The notes beneath the pieces were generated by a model that was given only the letters and a program-made list of their open reading frames with translations, had not been told where the DNA came from and searched no databases. Below, piece after piece: positions 1 through 13,681 of a DNA stretch of 64,000 bases (position 1 is the stretch's first letter; each line of letters opens with the position of its first letter). The stretch lies in contig JH720387.1 of the NCBI GenBank assembly GCA_000231825.2, positions 124,001 to 188,000 on the forward strand. The letters are read 5' to 3'. A program made the position numbers and the translations under genes. Source of the DNA: Tetrahymena elliotti 4EA. Lineage: Eukaryota > Ciliophora > Oligohymenophorea > Hymenostomatida > Tetrahymenidae.

Positions 1-3000
1 CTTAGATATTATACATGATACTAACCTAATTACTATTCCTGAGAAAAAATAAGATATTTATTAAAATAAAGAAAGACTGATAAAATTCTATGTAATACCT
101 GAAGAAGTAGGTCCCAACTAAGAAATTAATTTATATTTTAAAATAAGATTTTATGACAACAAGCTTATGAAGCCCGTGTCCTAAAGGACAGTGATGTACA
201 CTATAACACTAGCAAATGTAAAATATTAAAAAAAATATTTTTCTTGAATAAATAATTTATAAAAAAAGGTAAAGCAAAATATTTTTAAGATAAAGCCTAT
301 AAATTTAGGAAAAGTCTCTTAAGGTTAAATTTACAACTAAAAATTATCCCTAATTAACCCTTTTCATCATGATTTGATTATCAACGAAGTCTAATTCTTA
401 AAAAAATACCTCTATTTAACTGAGAATATAGAGGATTTTCTTCAAAGTGAAAGAAATCACATTATACAATCTAAAGATATCTAATATAAGGAAAAATGGA
501 TAATTAAGCAAAACGAAAAATCTCGTATTATTGACATAGTTGCTTATCAAAATCAAACTGGATCTTTTACAGATTATGTTAAAATATCTTATGAAAATTC
601 ACCTATTGTAATTCAAATTCCTATATAATTTAGAATCATAACAAGCTCTATTTCATTCAAAAACTCATTCTTGTTCATGGGAATAATATCTAGTAGATAG
701 GTAAGTATATTCTTTTCTTTGAAAATTTTCAGGAGCTTTAACCTTTAAAAAGGAAATAAAATAATTTCTTGAGAAATTAGTTTTATTTGTATTTGTTAAA
801 TAATTCATATTATGTTATTTAATTAAAAGGGATACAATAGCAGAAGTATAATAATTGAAAATAATTGTGGCGTAGCTGTTGAAATTTTAGATATTATTGT
901 TCACTTCAAAAATAATTATAGTTGTCTGTAGGCAGAAGCTTTTTTAGATTTTGATGATTAAAAATAAAAATAAAGTGCTGGTAATTAACTCAATCCTTTC
1001 TTAGAGTATTCTAAAGTAGGGTGCATTTAATAAAATAAGAAATTAATCATAAAGCCTTTTGAATAAAATAAAAAAATTGGAGTTTTAAAAATATTTCCTA
1101 AATTTTTAGATTTAAATACATAATAGAAAGTTTTTGAAGGTCGTATTTAAGTTATGACAAACATAACTAATTTTGATATTGAATAAGAATTCAAATTTTA
1201 TCGTCATGAAAATTTGATTAACTACACATCTACTATCACAAGTTTCAAAGTTGCCATCAAACCAGAAGAAACTGTTAATGAATTAACATATGTTTAACCA
1301 ACTAAAGTACCTTCTGAAAAAAGAGTTTTAGAAGTAGTTAACACATTTTCTGCTTAAATTAGATTAACTGGTCTAATTAAACCACCTGCTACCAGCAGAT
1401 TTGACTTTGATAAAAATATCCTAATAACAGATTTCTAAAAAACTAAAATTGATGTGGGTGAGAAAAAATCAATATTGAATTTTTAACTTATTGGTAATGT
1501 AACTAAAGTTGACACTTATATACTTCTAGAGTTTAATAATAATTTTGTCGTACCAATATTCTTTAAGATTTACAACATGCATCTTCTATGTTCTATTAAC
1601 TCTATTCCAGATTATTTCGATTGCACTGAACTTAGTTAACATGATTTAATTAAATTTGGAAATAAAGCTATAAATAAAACTGCTATTTAAGAATTTAGAT
1701 TAAAAAATGATAATCCAGAAGTTGTGACTCTCTATGGTATATATAAGTTACAATCTCCAATTAACATTATTCTCAAAAAGCAAATAAATTACTAAGGTAA
1801 CTCAAAAAATAACTCATTTTCTTAAAATTCTGATAAATATTCATTCAATAAATTTAAGAAAGTAATAATGGTAATTTACTAATAGACAAAATATTTATTA
1901 AAAATCAAATAAAATTAGACAAAAATTATCTTGATTTTTTACTATTAGGAAAACGAAAAGAAAAATCAAAAATCAAAAAGCCTTATTTATTTTTATAATA
2001 TAAAATAAAAACTTGCTAAGAAGTTTTTATCAAAAGAAGAATATTATTAATCAATCAAACAAAGAAAAATACTATCAACATTTTCCAATTTGTTTTAATT
2101 AATGAAATTATATGAACTAAACTGAAGAAAAAGCTTGTTTAATAAAAAACTATTTATTTAATTTTGATAATGAGAATTTTTGATCAAAATGTTTTGCTAT
2201 TTTAAAAAATCAATTTTGAATTAAAAATAATTCATTTTTAACCTTTTAAAAATTAGGTTAAATTCAATCACAAACTTAAAATAGAGTGATAGTTGACACA
2301 GTCAAAAGAACTCCTTTGATGTATGTTGGTCCTTATGATGAAGCTATTTTCACTATTGAATTAAATACATAAAATATAGTTAAAAGCTATAATAATTAAA
2401 TACAAACTTTAACAAATTATGAATAATTTTCTTTTTTGATGGAATATAATGTTGTAGATGGAGATACAGAGCTAATTCCTCCTAATATTCATTTTAAACG
2501 CTTAATAAATGAATAAGATTAACCATAAGTTGTCTACATTAAAAATACCTATGATGTAGCTTTGAAAGTAGTTGACTTTTAAATCAGTGATCCCAGATTT
2601 TAAATTATAAGTTACACAAGAACCATTCCACCAAAGACTACAAAACAATTACTAACTTTAGTTTTCAATAGAACATTTGGATATGTATTTTTTTTTCTAT
2701 TTATTACAACCAAATATTTATAAAATTATTAATAGGGTTAAAATATAAAGCCAACAAATGATGATAATTTTATCAGTATTGAAGATATTATCATGTGGAA
2801 TGTCACCTAAAGTGTAAATTAAAAAATTGAAAAATAACTTTTTAAATTTTATTTTATATCAATTAAGATGCTTTAAAATGCTGATAAGAATATATTGAGT
2901 GCAGAAGTGATTGTAAACTTTGATATTAAAAATATTTTTATGAGTGCAACAGCTGAAGTTTAATAGTTAAAATTAATAAATGAGTAAATCATTGATTTTA

Positions 3001-6000
3001 ACAATACAGAAACTAATTAATTTTATACTAAATCTTTGACCTTCTTTAATCCTTTAGATGTTCCTGTTTCCTTTCAACTTTATTTAGCTCCAGGCAATAT
3101 TTCATCACCAGAAAACTATATTAGCAAGTAATATAAATAAATTTCGTGCCTCAAAATAAATTTATTTTTTATTAAAAAAGATAAACTTAATTTCAGCAAG
3201 AAGTAGAATTCATATTTGTTGTACCTTCAGATAATATACAAAATAGTCCTATCATCAAGGAAGTTTATGATAATTTATCTATCTTTTTCACTAATAGAGG
3301 TGCTGAATAACTTACAGAAATATAGCACTAAGATGTTGTCAAAATTTTGTCCAATGTAATTTTTATCAACAACTTTGTAAAATATTCACACCTTTTAATT
3401 TTCTTAATAGAATCCAGACTTTGACAGATCATAGGAAAAGGATTTAATTCTCTGCTCTGAGGTGATAAAATAATATTAAAAGTACTTTGAAGAAATTGAA
3501 GCTTAAGAATAATAATTTTAGAGTAGTAACAACTAAGCAGAAAACAGAGCAAGTAGCAGTAACAACAAAATGAGTTAAAGTGGAAATTATATTTGCAAAA
3601 AAGGTCTTGTGACTTAAAAGATTAATAACTACTTGTCTAAAATAGAATTTAATAAGCAATTGGTAGATTTTTATAATGACCCTCAAAGACACATTCAAAA
3701 AATTAAGGATTCTATTATTCAAATTTAATCTTTGAAAAGAGAAGTTGTTGAAATAACTAGTACTACACGAAACAGACCTTCTCTTTTTAATTACAATATG
3801 AAATCAGATAAAGGTTTGTGGGAAAAAATTAAATATTTTTTAAGTTTTGGCATGTTTTTTAATTAAAACTCAGCTGAAAATACTGTAGCTGAATGGTAAT
3901 CACAACTTTATAATTTCAATGATGACTGGAGATATTCTTATGGCAATCCATAGAAATAATCAAATGGTGAAATTTTGAACCAATAGTAGTTTTTCTTAAG
4001 CAGTGAAGTTTTAAATAAGACCCTAATTTTATAGCCTAAGTAAACTCTTGATATAAATTCTCTTATCTACTTGCCTAAATATGGCTAGACTTAGAATAAT
4101 CTAATTATAAAAAGTAATGCTAGTGGTATTGATATCATTCCTATTAGAGGTAGAAGTGGAGTAGGATAGATCAAGTTAATAGAAATTAAAAATATGTCTC
4201 CTTTACTTTTCTCATAGCTTTAAAGCTAGAAAAATAAATCAGATGAGGAAATAAAATATAGAGAATTCATTTAAGATAATGTAAATAAAGATATTTTCCT
4301 CTTTACTCTGACTTAGGAAGAACTAGATGGAGCATAAAAGCATAAAGTAGAGAACATGAAAAATTTTGTTATTAAAAATGTAGGCTAGTACCCAATAAGT
4401 ATTAAAAATATTTTTATTGAAAGTTAGCCTTGTTCAGCATATGGATTTTTTATTTTGGGATGTACATGCTCATTTAAACTTGAGCCTTAATAAGAGAGAA
4501 CAATCACTATTGGCTATAAGACTGATTATCCTTACGATACTTTGGAAAAGAATATTTATTTCTATACTTAAACTTATCACATCAAATTTAAATTAAGAGC
4601 TCAGTTTTATCATAAAGCTACTTACAACCCCGAATAAGTAGCTTCTGCTTACAGTATAGGAAATCCTATGGTAAATAAGAAACTCGCTGATAATATTATA
4701 GAAATTTTCAATGAAAATAATGAAAGTATTTTTGGTGAGGATTTATCTGCCGAAAATAATGAAAAACTTCTTACTATGTTCTTGGAAAATATTGAAAAGG
4801 CAACCATTGAAGCTTAGAAAAATTTTGAAATGGGTGAAGAAGTTTTGGATTAGGCAAAACATTTTCTCAGTAATCATAGCTAAATCTACAGTCATGAAAT
4901 ATCTAACAAAGTGAATATTAACTACTACTTTAATTACTTCATAATAAGCATTATTTTTATGACTCTCATTTTCTTCTTATATACATTTATTTCCTTCTTA
5001 TTCTAAGACATACTCAGTCTGAACAGTAAGAAAAATAAATATGACTTATCTCACTCTTCTAAAGCATCTTCTGGTAGCTCATCTTTACAGTAACAGTAAA
5101 ATAAAAGTGGTTAGTTGAATGGAAATAATTAAAAGTAGAAAAAGAACCCTGGTTAGCAATTAGGAGCTTAAGATTAAGACTTAGATTAGATGAGCTATGA
5201 TATAGCTCAATTTATTAAAGCTAATAAGCTAGATCCTTCAATATTTAGTTATAAGGTAGAACTTTAAAAAATGAAAGAGTTTTAGGAAAAACACTAATTA
5301 GAAATGAGGATTTAAAAGTAGAAATAATTATAGCAAAGAAAAAATAAAGAGAGAACACTTGAAGAATAAAAACTAAGTAAGGCTTAATAATTCTATGAAT
5401 AAGAAAAAGATAATCAAAAGGAATACTTTAATAATAATTCTGATAAAGAAGAAGATGGATAGGAAGAAGATTATGAAAATGATTACACCAAGAATTCTAA
5501 AACTCATCAAAAAGATAAAAAAGTGAACTTAAACAACTAAAATATATCATCTGCAAAATTAGGAAAGGAAGATATTAATGATGTAAGATTATATGACTAA
5601 TAATCACACAATTCAATTTAGCAGCAACAACTATATGGTTTATAACATCAAACATAGCATGCTTCACAAATACAATAGCAAATCTAACAATAATATTAGA
5701 ATTTAGAAATAAAATAAAATATTATTCCAATTAATCAAGAAGATTAACAAATAGGTGCTTAACAATAAACTCATAATGGAGCTTAACAAGCCAAAGTAAA
5801 TAATCAAAAGAAACAAGCAAAGGAAAAACATAAAAAAACTAAGAGAGAAAAAGAGAGAGAGAAAGTAGTAGTAATCACAAAAGAAAATGAAGGTCAGATC
5901 GAAAGTAATAACAATGAGGCTAACAAGAAAAATCAGTATGAAAATAATAATTCTGAAGAGGAGGAATATGATGAGGATGTAGCAGTTATCAGAAAAAATT

Positions 6001-8513
6001 CAAACAAATCTTCTTCATCTGCTACTGTAACCAATGCCAGTATGAATAATTCTCAAGCTAATTTTGAAACTAGAAAGTCTTCTGGCTCAAACCCAACTAC
6101 TTCTCAATAAACTTAATCTAATAGAGTTAAAGATGAAAGTATTCAGAAAGAAATTGAAGAATTGATCATGAGACAATAAAAAGCAAAGTATGAATAAAAG
6201 TCTCAATAACAATAACAAAAACAATAATAGTAACTACAATAACAAAAGTAGTTATTGAATAAAGTAAACTAGAAGCAATCATCTCAATTAAATAGATAAG
6301 GTTATGTAGACAATAAGCTAAATAAAATGTCAAATATTTAGTCTGAATAGTAATCTTAATAACAATAAGTTATGTAAGCTACTTAGAAAATAGCTGATGA
6401 TTTAATGAATTAATGGGCTGGATCAAATTAAGTTTCACAAAAGAGAAAAAAATCAGAAAACTTTATAGTTGATGATTTCCACTCAGCCAATGAGATAGGT
6501 CTTCAAAATTCAAACCAAGCAAACTCTTATCAATTCGGTTAGTAATAGTAAATGCAGAAAAAGGCATTCCTAGTTCATGATCATATAAGTAGTTGTGGAG
6601 AAGATGATGACAATAATCCTGCTTCATCAAATAATATCCGCAAGAAAAAAATATCAAAAGCAAGCTAAGATATTTTAACCTAGTTCCCTTAGATTTAGCA
6701 ATTAGTTGACTAGAACAATAAAGGATCTTACTATTAATAGTAATAGTCAGCTACTCCAATCAAATAATAAAAGATTTAAGAAGTATCTTAATTAAATTAA
6801 TATTCAGGTAATTACAGCAAGAAAGATGACTAATTAACTAACAATCAAGATGAAGTGGATTATATGGACAACCCTTTGTTGATGCAATTAACAGCAAGTT
6901 ATAACAGCAGTAGTAGTATTAAGAATACATTTAACATACTTTAAAATAGCCAAAAGTTAATGCAACAATAAAGTACTAGCTAAACAGCTAATGATTTTGA
7001 GATCAAAAATACCCCATCTGTTTCTGCTAATAAAGAATAAAACCATGAAGATGAAGAGGAAGAGTTTGACGAAAACTAAAGTAAATCAAATGACTTAAAT
7101 AATAAAAGTAGTGAAAGTAGCTAACTCTCCAGCGGTGATAGTTTATCAGAAGAAGACATAGACAACTTCAAGAGATCAAATGAGCATATCAAAGCTATTG
7201 GTTTCACGCGCCTTGGATAATTATAAGGTAGCTTCTTAGGAAACGATGATGACAATAACAGTACTTACAGCAACAATAATAACTCTTTGAAGAATTCTTA
7301 AAATTTCTCTAAAGATACTAACCCACAAATCAGTCAGCTTTAGAGTTAAAACAGTATCACTAGTTAGGGTAATCTTAACTTAAATATCAAAGATCCATTT
7401 AATAGTACTGCAAATACCTACATTTCTAACAAGTTCTAAAATGCATAAACAACTAACAATCAAACTGAGCCTTATAGAAATATCTTTAATTATCAATCAG
7501 AAAGTAGTGATGATGATAACTCTTAACCTATTCAAAGAAGATATTATAATGTTTTCTCTTAGCCTACATTAATTTACCCAATTAATTTACTCAACTAAAA
7601 TAATGCTGTTGATATGTCAAGCTCTGTTGATCCAATAGGAGTTGAAAGTAGCTTCAGCTCAGATACATAGTAACTTAATTTAGGTGGTGTTTTAAATCAT
7701 AATAGAACCAACTCTAGCTAATTTAGTCCTAATTAATCCTAGAATTTCTAATAATCAATTGGAACATCTACTTTAAATAACCCTTCTAACAATAGAACCT
7801 TTGTAACATATCCTAATAATAATTCTAATTTATCTGGTTCTTAAACCCTAATTGAAACAACTAACATCCATCTTTTTAATAACTCTGGAACGGCCTTCAA
7901 CCCTAATTCTTCTTAGAATCTCTACTTAAGCAATTAAAAATTCTCCAATCCTCCTCAACATCAATCAGCTTCAAGCACTGTACCAAACAAAGACTCTGAG
8001 TCAGAGTTCTTTTCTGATGATTAGCATATTTGTAATCCTGCATTGTTATCAACTTAGTCCCAAGAGAAAAATGATACCAATCCTTCTAATCGCTCATAGC
8101 ATACTTAATAGTAAAGAAATAACACATCATTCAATTTCCCTCACATGAATAACTCTCGTACTCACTACCCAACAAGCGGAAACATCAGTAAAAAAATGCC
8201 TGTCAAGTCTTCAGCAAATGAATTAGAAGACATAAATCCAGCTATTAGTTAATAGTAGCCATTCAGTTTCCAAAAGACATTCCCACAATAAAGCTTTGTG
8301 AGTGCAACTAGCACTAAGCCTATTCTTCCTAATGCAGCTATTAAGTTCCCTGCAATAGGTCCTCCCCCAGGTATGTGCATGGTTCCAGAAAATATGAAAG
8401 GAAATAAGCCTGCAAGCACAAATTAGTCTGATTAATTTAAAACTACTGAACTCAAGTTTGACCTTTCAGCTCCACCTGGCTTGCTTGGACAATCTTCAAA
8501 AAATAATTAGTGA
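1..8513 (+). CDS. TMEM131-like transmembrane protein, 5' end outside window
   Basis: This is the 3' part of a very large gene; the reading frame is open from base 2 and ends at TGA 8511-8513. Short introns fit at about 218-268, 701-829, 1862-2256, 2685-2735, 2814-2867, 3128-3196 and 3356-3410, after which one long exon runs to the stop. The first half is a series of beta-rich, PapD/ASH-like segments, with phrases such as INLGKV and DNPEVVTLYG. Just before the membrane, the stretch around 4360-4520 (FVIKNVGQYPISI, then GFFILGC) resembles the last extracellular module of TMEM131. One hydrophobic helix lies at about 4920-5010. The cytoplasmic tail of over 1100 residues is Gln/Asn/Ser-rich, with Gln mostly TAA/TAG. 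Animal TMEM131 works in collagen secretion; here a luminal cargo or trafficking role is only inferred. Domain order supports the family; the 1862-2256 intron is uncertain. Confidence 0.72.
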
Positions 8514-9049
8514 GGAAGATTCTCAATAATTTAAATAAATAAAATTCTTTTAAACATTCTTACATACTTAATATAGAAACAATGCTAATTAAGAGTCTTA
8601 TTAAATGAAAAAAAAATCAAACCAAGAGAAACAAATAATGAAAATTTATATTTAAAAAGCAAATAAATATAAAAAATAAATAAATTTAGAAAGAAAGAAA
8701 AGAATGTGAGATAAAAGAAACAGAAAATAGAAAGAAAGTGAAGTTTGAATTAAGTTAATTATAGAATACATATTTGATAGATGCTTTCATTAATTTATCT
8801 CAAATTATTAATATTATTATTAAATAAAAAAAAAATATATATATATAAAAACACAATAAAATCAATCATTTAAAACATTATTATAATAATAGAATCATAA
8901 TTAAACTCTTTTCATTTTCTTCTTCAAACCTCAAATAATATGTTGTCACTTAGAATGATTATTGTTCCTATTTTATTTAAATTTTTTATTTAATATTATT
9001 TGGTTTTTTTTTATTAAAATTTTTAATTTTTTACCAGCACTTTATCTCA
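8514..9049. other. convergent intergenic spacer
   Basis: This AT-rich spacer lies between the convergent ends of the TMEM131-like gene and the following minus-strand gene. It should hold both 3' untranslated regions. A short (TA)n run sits near 8837-8848. No further gene was seen. Confidence 0.6.
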
Positions 9050-11193
9050 TCAGTTTAAAGATAAGGAAGAGAATATTCTCTAGTTGACCACATCTTATTC
9101 TTAATTTTCTGAATTTTTAGTTATAAATCTTTTTATAAAGTGTTCTTTCAATTGTTATTTATTGTATAAGCAATATTATTTCTCATAGTAATTTAAGCAA
9201 CTATTATTTAATTCTATTCAAGTAAAAAAAATAAGGATTTATGAATTTTTAAATACAATATCTTACCTTCAATAGTAATTTATTCACCATTTTATTTTTT
9301 AGTTAGGTTGAAATAATTAGATGTAAATGTCATGCAGGATATTGTCGCTAGTTATTCTTAACTTAAAAGTACCATAATAGCTTTTTTCAAGAAAATTACA
9401 TCTTAATATAACTCAAAAATGTCTAAATTTTTCAAAACTTCCTGCTTTATATCCTTCATTAAATTATCATCTATTCCTTTCTCCTTTTTAAATTCTTTAG
9501 ATTTTAGACACCTTTTTATTTCAAGAAATAATTTTAAAGTAAGCCTTTTAAAAATTAAATTTTACTTAAATTTAAAAATCATATTTTTGACAAAACCTTT
9601 AACTTAATTATCTGAAATTGAATTAAATTTTTTTAAGAATTTTTCACTCATAGTTTTTATTTTTAAATTCTATTGGATTCTGGTCTTGTAATGTATGAAA
9701 GGTTAACTTTTTTATAAAGGTGTTAATTTTCTTTATTTTTTAATACCTTTTTTCTCATCATCTAAACATAATTCATTAAACATATTTTTAGGAGATGGAT
9801 TTATTGAATCAGAAATTTATCCTTCAATATTTTCAGAATTAGTCAAAAAAATATTATTGGCCTACAGCTAAATTGATGAATTTTTTTCTTCATTAAATTA
9901 GCCATTAAGTTTAGATGAGAATTAAGACTAATTGATGCTCTTTAAGATAGGAGATTGGCTTTATTCCACATAATTTTTTGATTTAGTATTAAAATTAGGA
10001 ACAAATACATCTTTGTCTATATTTTTTTCTAAGATTTCATCTACAGTCTCTTAATAAATATTTGTGTTTTATTATTCTTCTTTAGGATTTTTATCTTCTT
10101 CAATTAAATTGTTCTGACAAAGAAGATTTTTATATTAATCCTAGTAAAGATTATTGAATATTAACATGAACAAATCTTATTAAATTAAATTTCTGGAATA
10201 ATGTCTACCCAAAATTCTAAATACTGTGCACAAACCTGCAATTGCATTTACAAGTGCTAATATTTCTGAAAATGAGGGGTATTAGATTTAAAATTATTGG
10301 ACCACTTCATCCATTTTTATTTAATATCTGCTATATGGACCTAATCCTTATTATAAAGAAGAAAGTTTATCAAAACTTTAAGTGGTTTAAGAATATTCAA
10401 TTGGAGAAGAATATTCTTCTTTGAATTAAAATAAAAGACCTTTTTCTACTTAGGTATTTTGCTTTTATGTTAACAAAGCGGTATAACAATATTAATCAGA
10501 AGAAGGAAAACTATTTAAATTCCTATAGTTAGTTTGAATTTGTTATGAAGTTGTATTATATTGCTATGTTTTAAGCTTCATCCAAAAATAGGTATATAAC
10601 TCATCAATAGCTTAATCAATTTCTATCTATGATGCGCAATTATTAGGAACTGTTGTTTTAAGATGATCTAAGTCTCGGCAACCATATAAACTGATAAAAA
10701 CAGATGAGACTTTTTTTTTTGAATTTGTGTTATCTTGAAGAAGAGTGTAATTACTTACCTTAGAAAAATCTACACAAATAAAACCTTTCAGTAATGGTGA
10801 GGTGCATTCAAAAGTATCTAACGTTACTATTTCCAAAATTGACTTTTCTGTGTCTAAGTAAAGAAACTCTACTACATAAACAAAATATGTTTTATTTAAA
10901 GCTACCTGATATTGGTTAAAAGACATAGATGAGTTATACATGTACTAAAAAGCAACAAGATCTTCTTATAAAGGTATTTCTATTCTTTCATTACTTATAA
11001 AACTTTATGATCTAAACTTTGGAGCCATTTAATTATTAAAGTAAAGACAAAACAAGTAAAAAAAATATGATATCACTACCGTAATACACATTATAGATGC
11101 TAAAAAACCTAAAATGGTTCCTCTTTTATAATAATTTCTTCCAGTATTAAAATAAAATTCAGAAGAAAATAAATCTAATCTGAGAATATTCAT
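9050..11193 (-). CDS. Ciliate-expanded transmembrane protein, unknown function
   Basis: Two exons (9267-11193 and 9050-9213) join in frame and give 696 residues ending at TGA 9050-9052. The ATG at 11191-11193 starts MNILRLDLFSSEFYFN. A hydrophobic helix follows at about residues 25-52 (GTILGFLASIMCITVVIS), then the segment FRSQSFISNERIEIPL and the phrase LVAFQ. The middle looks extracytoplasmic. A second hydrophobic stretch near residues 325-350 (ILALVNAIAGLCTVF) leads into a charged, Gln/Asn-rich C-terminal half. This plan (short N-terminal tail, one helix, RSQSFIS-like block, second helix, long cytoplasmic tail) is one I associate with a large family of putative transmembrane proteins in Tetrahymena; its biochemical role is unknown to me. 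A decayed paralogue lies directly upstream on the same strand (11915-13681), so a tandem duplication occurred here. Confidence 0.7.
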
Positions 11194-11914
11194 GTCTAGC
11201 TCTGTTATTATGATAATCAGTATTATATCAACTCTACTTTTAACTTCTACTTTTATTGTTGAGTTAATTATTTGTTTTTTTAATTAAATAATCTTGATTT
11301 TTAAAAGAAGTAATTTAATTAATAAATGATAACAGTCTTTTTAATTTAATGAAAAATTATAGAAGAAATCACTTTTACACCATGCAAAAAAAATCAACCA
11401 TTAAATAAAAAATATGGTTTTTTAATTTCTCAACAAATGATTAGCTAATTCATGAAGCAAACAATAAACTGATTGTTTTCTCAAAATTTATTATAATTTA
11501 AAATCAAAAAAGCTTTGTTACATTATCATTTAGGTCGATTGATTTTTGCTATTAAATTTATTATTTATTATAATTTCAAATAGAAATTGTTATCCTTCGT
11601 TTTTAACTCCATAATGATTCTAATTAGTTTGCTGAAAAATCAGAAGGTAAAAATTGATGCACATAATTTGAGTGTATTTATTTTTCATGATTTGTTTACC
11701 AAGCTTTTTTTTGAATAGAAGAATAATTCTTTAATCTACTTCATTTAAATTTCTATCTTCTTTTTATCTTTTAAATAAAATTTTAATTTTGTATTTTTAT
11801 TGTTCTTGTGATCTCAAAATGCAAAACTGCTTTTCAAAATAAAACTGGTTGCTTTTTAATTCTAAAAATAAAATTAACAATAAACTTCCTTAAAAATAAA
11901 AGAACATTTTTCCT

Positions 11915-13681
11915 TCAAAATTTAACTTCTTTAAGACCTTGAGTTATATTTAAATAATTTTCTAATAGACCAATTTTCTAAATAATTGCAAGCTAATCTT
12001 ATCCAAATAATGTTACTACTGTTTTTTTCAAGAAAATAGTACTTTTAAAAAATTCATAAATATCTAAGACTTTATTGACTTCAGATACAGTTTTTTCTCT
12101 GAATTGATATTCTATCAATTGCTTTTATTTAAATACTTTTTAGCATGTAGAATCTTTTATTTTTTAAATAATAATAAAATGAATAATCACATTTAAATCT
12201 TGAAAATTTTACTGAACTTAATTTTTGATTGAAAAATTTGTCTCAGTTCCTTCATTACTTTAAATATGGGTTTCTAGAAAAAATTTATTTTTTATTCATT
12301 TTAAGTCAGAGTATTTTTTTCTTGAGTTTCTTAGTGTTGTATTAATTTAATATCCCTTCATTTTTAATAGAGAGGAGAACTGAAACCTATATATCATTTT
12401 ATTTGCAATTTTATTTTAGGCTTTTTGGAAAAAAATTTTAGGAATCGTTAAGGAGGGGGAATTCGCTATCTATCTATCAAATAATTTAATTTCATTTGAA
12501 AAATTAATTTTATGTGTTTTGTAAATTTTTTCATTTGATTCTTAACAATTTTCTTGATTATCTGTTTGATTTTTTGCTGTTTCTTACTTTTAATACACTT
12601 TTTAAAAAACACAGTAAAAATTATCCTTTTAATCAGCCATCTATATTTTATCTACTTAACCTCTTGATCTTATAATAAATTCAGTTAAAATATTTTTATT
12701 ATCATTTTTTTCTAACACATAATTTATCATACTGTCTTTTATACCACTTTTCAACTTTCTAAAGTTGTTGGTTAAAAGTTATTTTTCATACAAGCCTCTA
12801 TAGATATTTTGAAGATAAAGCATGAAGAAATCCTATTTAATTAGAATTTTTTAATGCAATCTTCTGAATATATTAGAAATAATAGCTATAAGAGTGGTGC
12901 TATTTATGAAAATTTATGTAATTGTAGGTATTTTATGTTAAATTATTATCCTATCTCATCTATTTGAAGAATTATTTATATATATAGGTCTTAATCCTGT
13001 TTTTAAACAAAGTGGTCTATCAAAACCTTAAATTAGTTGGTTGTACTAAATTAATGAAATGTAACTCTCCTCTTTTTAAAATACCAATCCTCGATTTAAA
13101 ATGGTTTATTGTATTTATGTATCTAGAGTATTAATAGTAAATTAGTTAGATAATACAAAATTTTTTTACTCTGATAGTTAGTTTGGATCTATTCAGAAGT
13201 AGTATTATTTTACTACTGATTTGAGTTTTATGTTACATAAGCATCTAATACGTCAATCAAACTATTTATATCAATTTAATTAGTGTATTATGGATAGTTG
13301 TTTTAAAGAAATTAAATTTTAATATCTTTTATTGCTATTTCTGTAATTAAACAATAAATAGGTAATAGTTGCTTATCTTCAAAAAATCAATAGAGTAAAA
13401 CCTTTCAAAGTTGAGTTAGTTTATTTCATAATACTCAATTGGTAGAATACAGTTTATAATAAAACTAAAATGCGACTAAATTTTCAGTTAAAGTAATTAC
13501 TACTCTCTCATCAGTAATAAACCTTTGAGATCTGAAGTTAAGTCTAATAAAATTATAGCAAAATTTACAAGTTATAATAATAAATGATGTTATAAAAAGC
13601 GCAAAACTGAAAAAGCTACCTTTTTTATATTGTCCTTATCCTACATAAAAATAAAAGAAAATTCATTTTTTATTGCTAATT
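11915..13681 (-). pseudogene. Decayed tandem copy of the 9050-11193 transmembrane gene
   Basis: Fragments of the neighbouring gene can be followed in the same order but in different frames and with internal TGA stops. The N-terminal part keeps an RSQ-F-tDE block and the phrase ENLVAFQ, then stops at TGA. A middle block resumes with TSEQIQTNYQ, matching TSQQIQTNYR in the intact copy. The C-terminal part reads LDIYEFFKSTIFLKK against LDIFELYQDVIFLKK in the intact protein, and ends at TGA 11915-11917. No single set of introns restores one frame, because TGA codons fall inside conserved blocks. The equivalent of the start region is also out of frame. I therefore read it as a pseudogene rather than a functional paralogue, though sequencing errors in a few homopolymers cannot be excluded. 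Confidence 0.7.
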
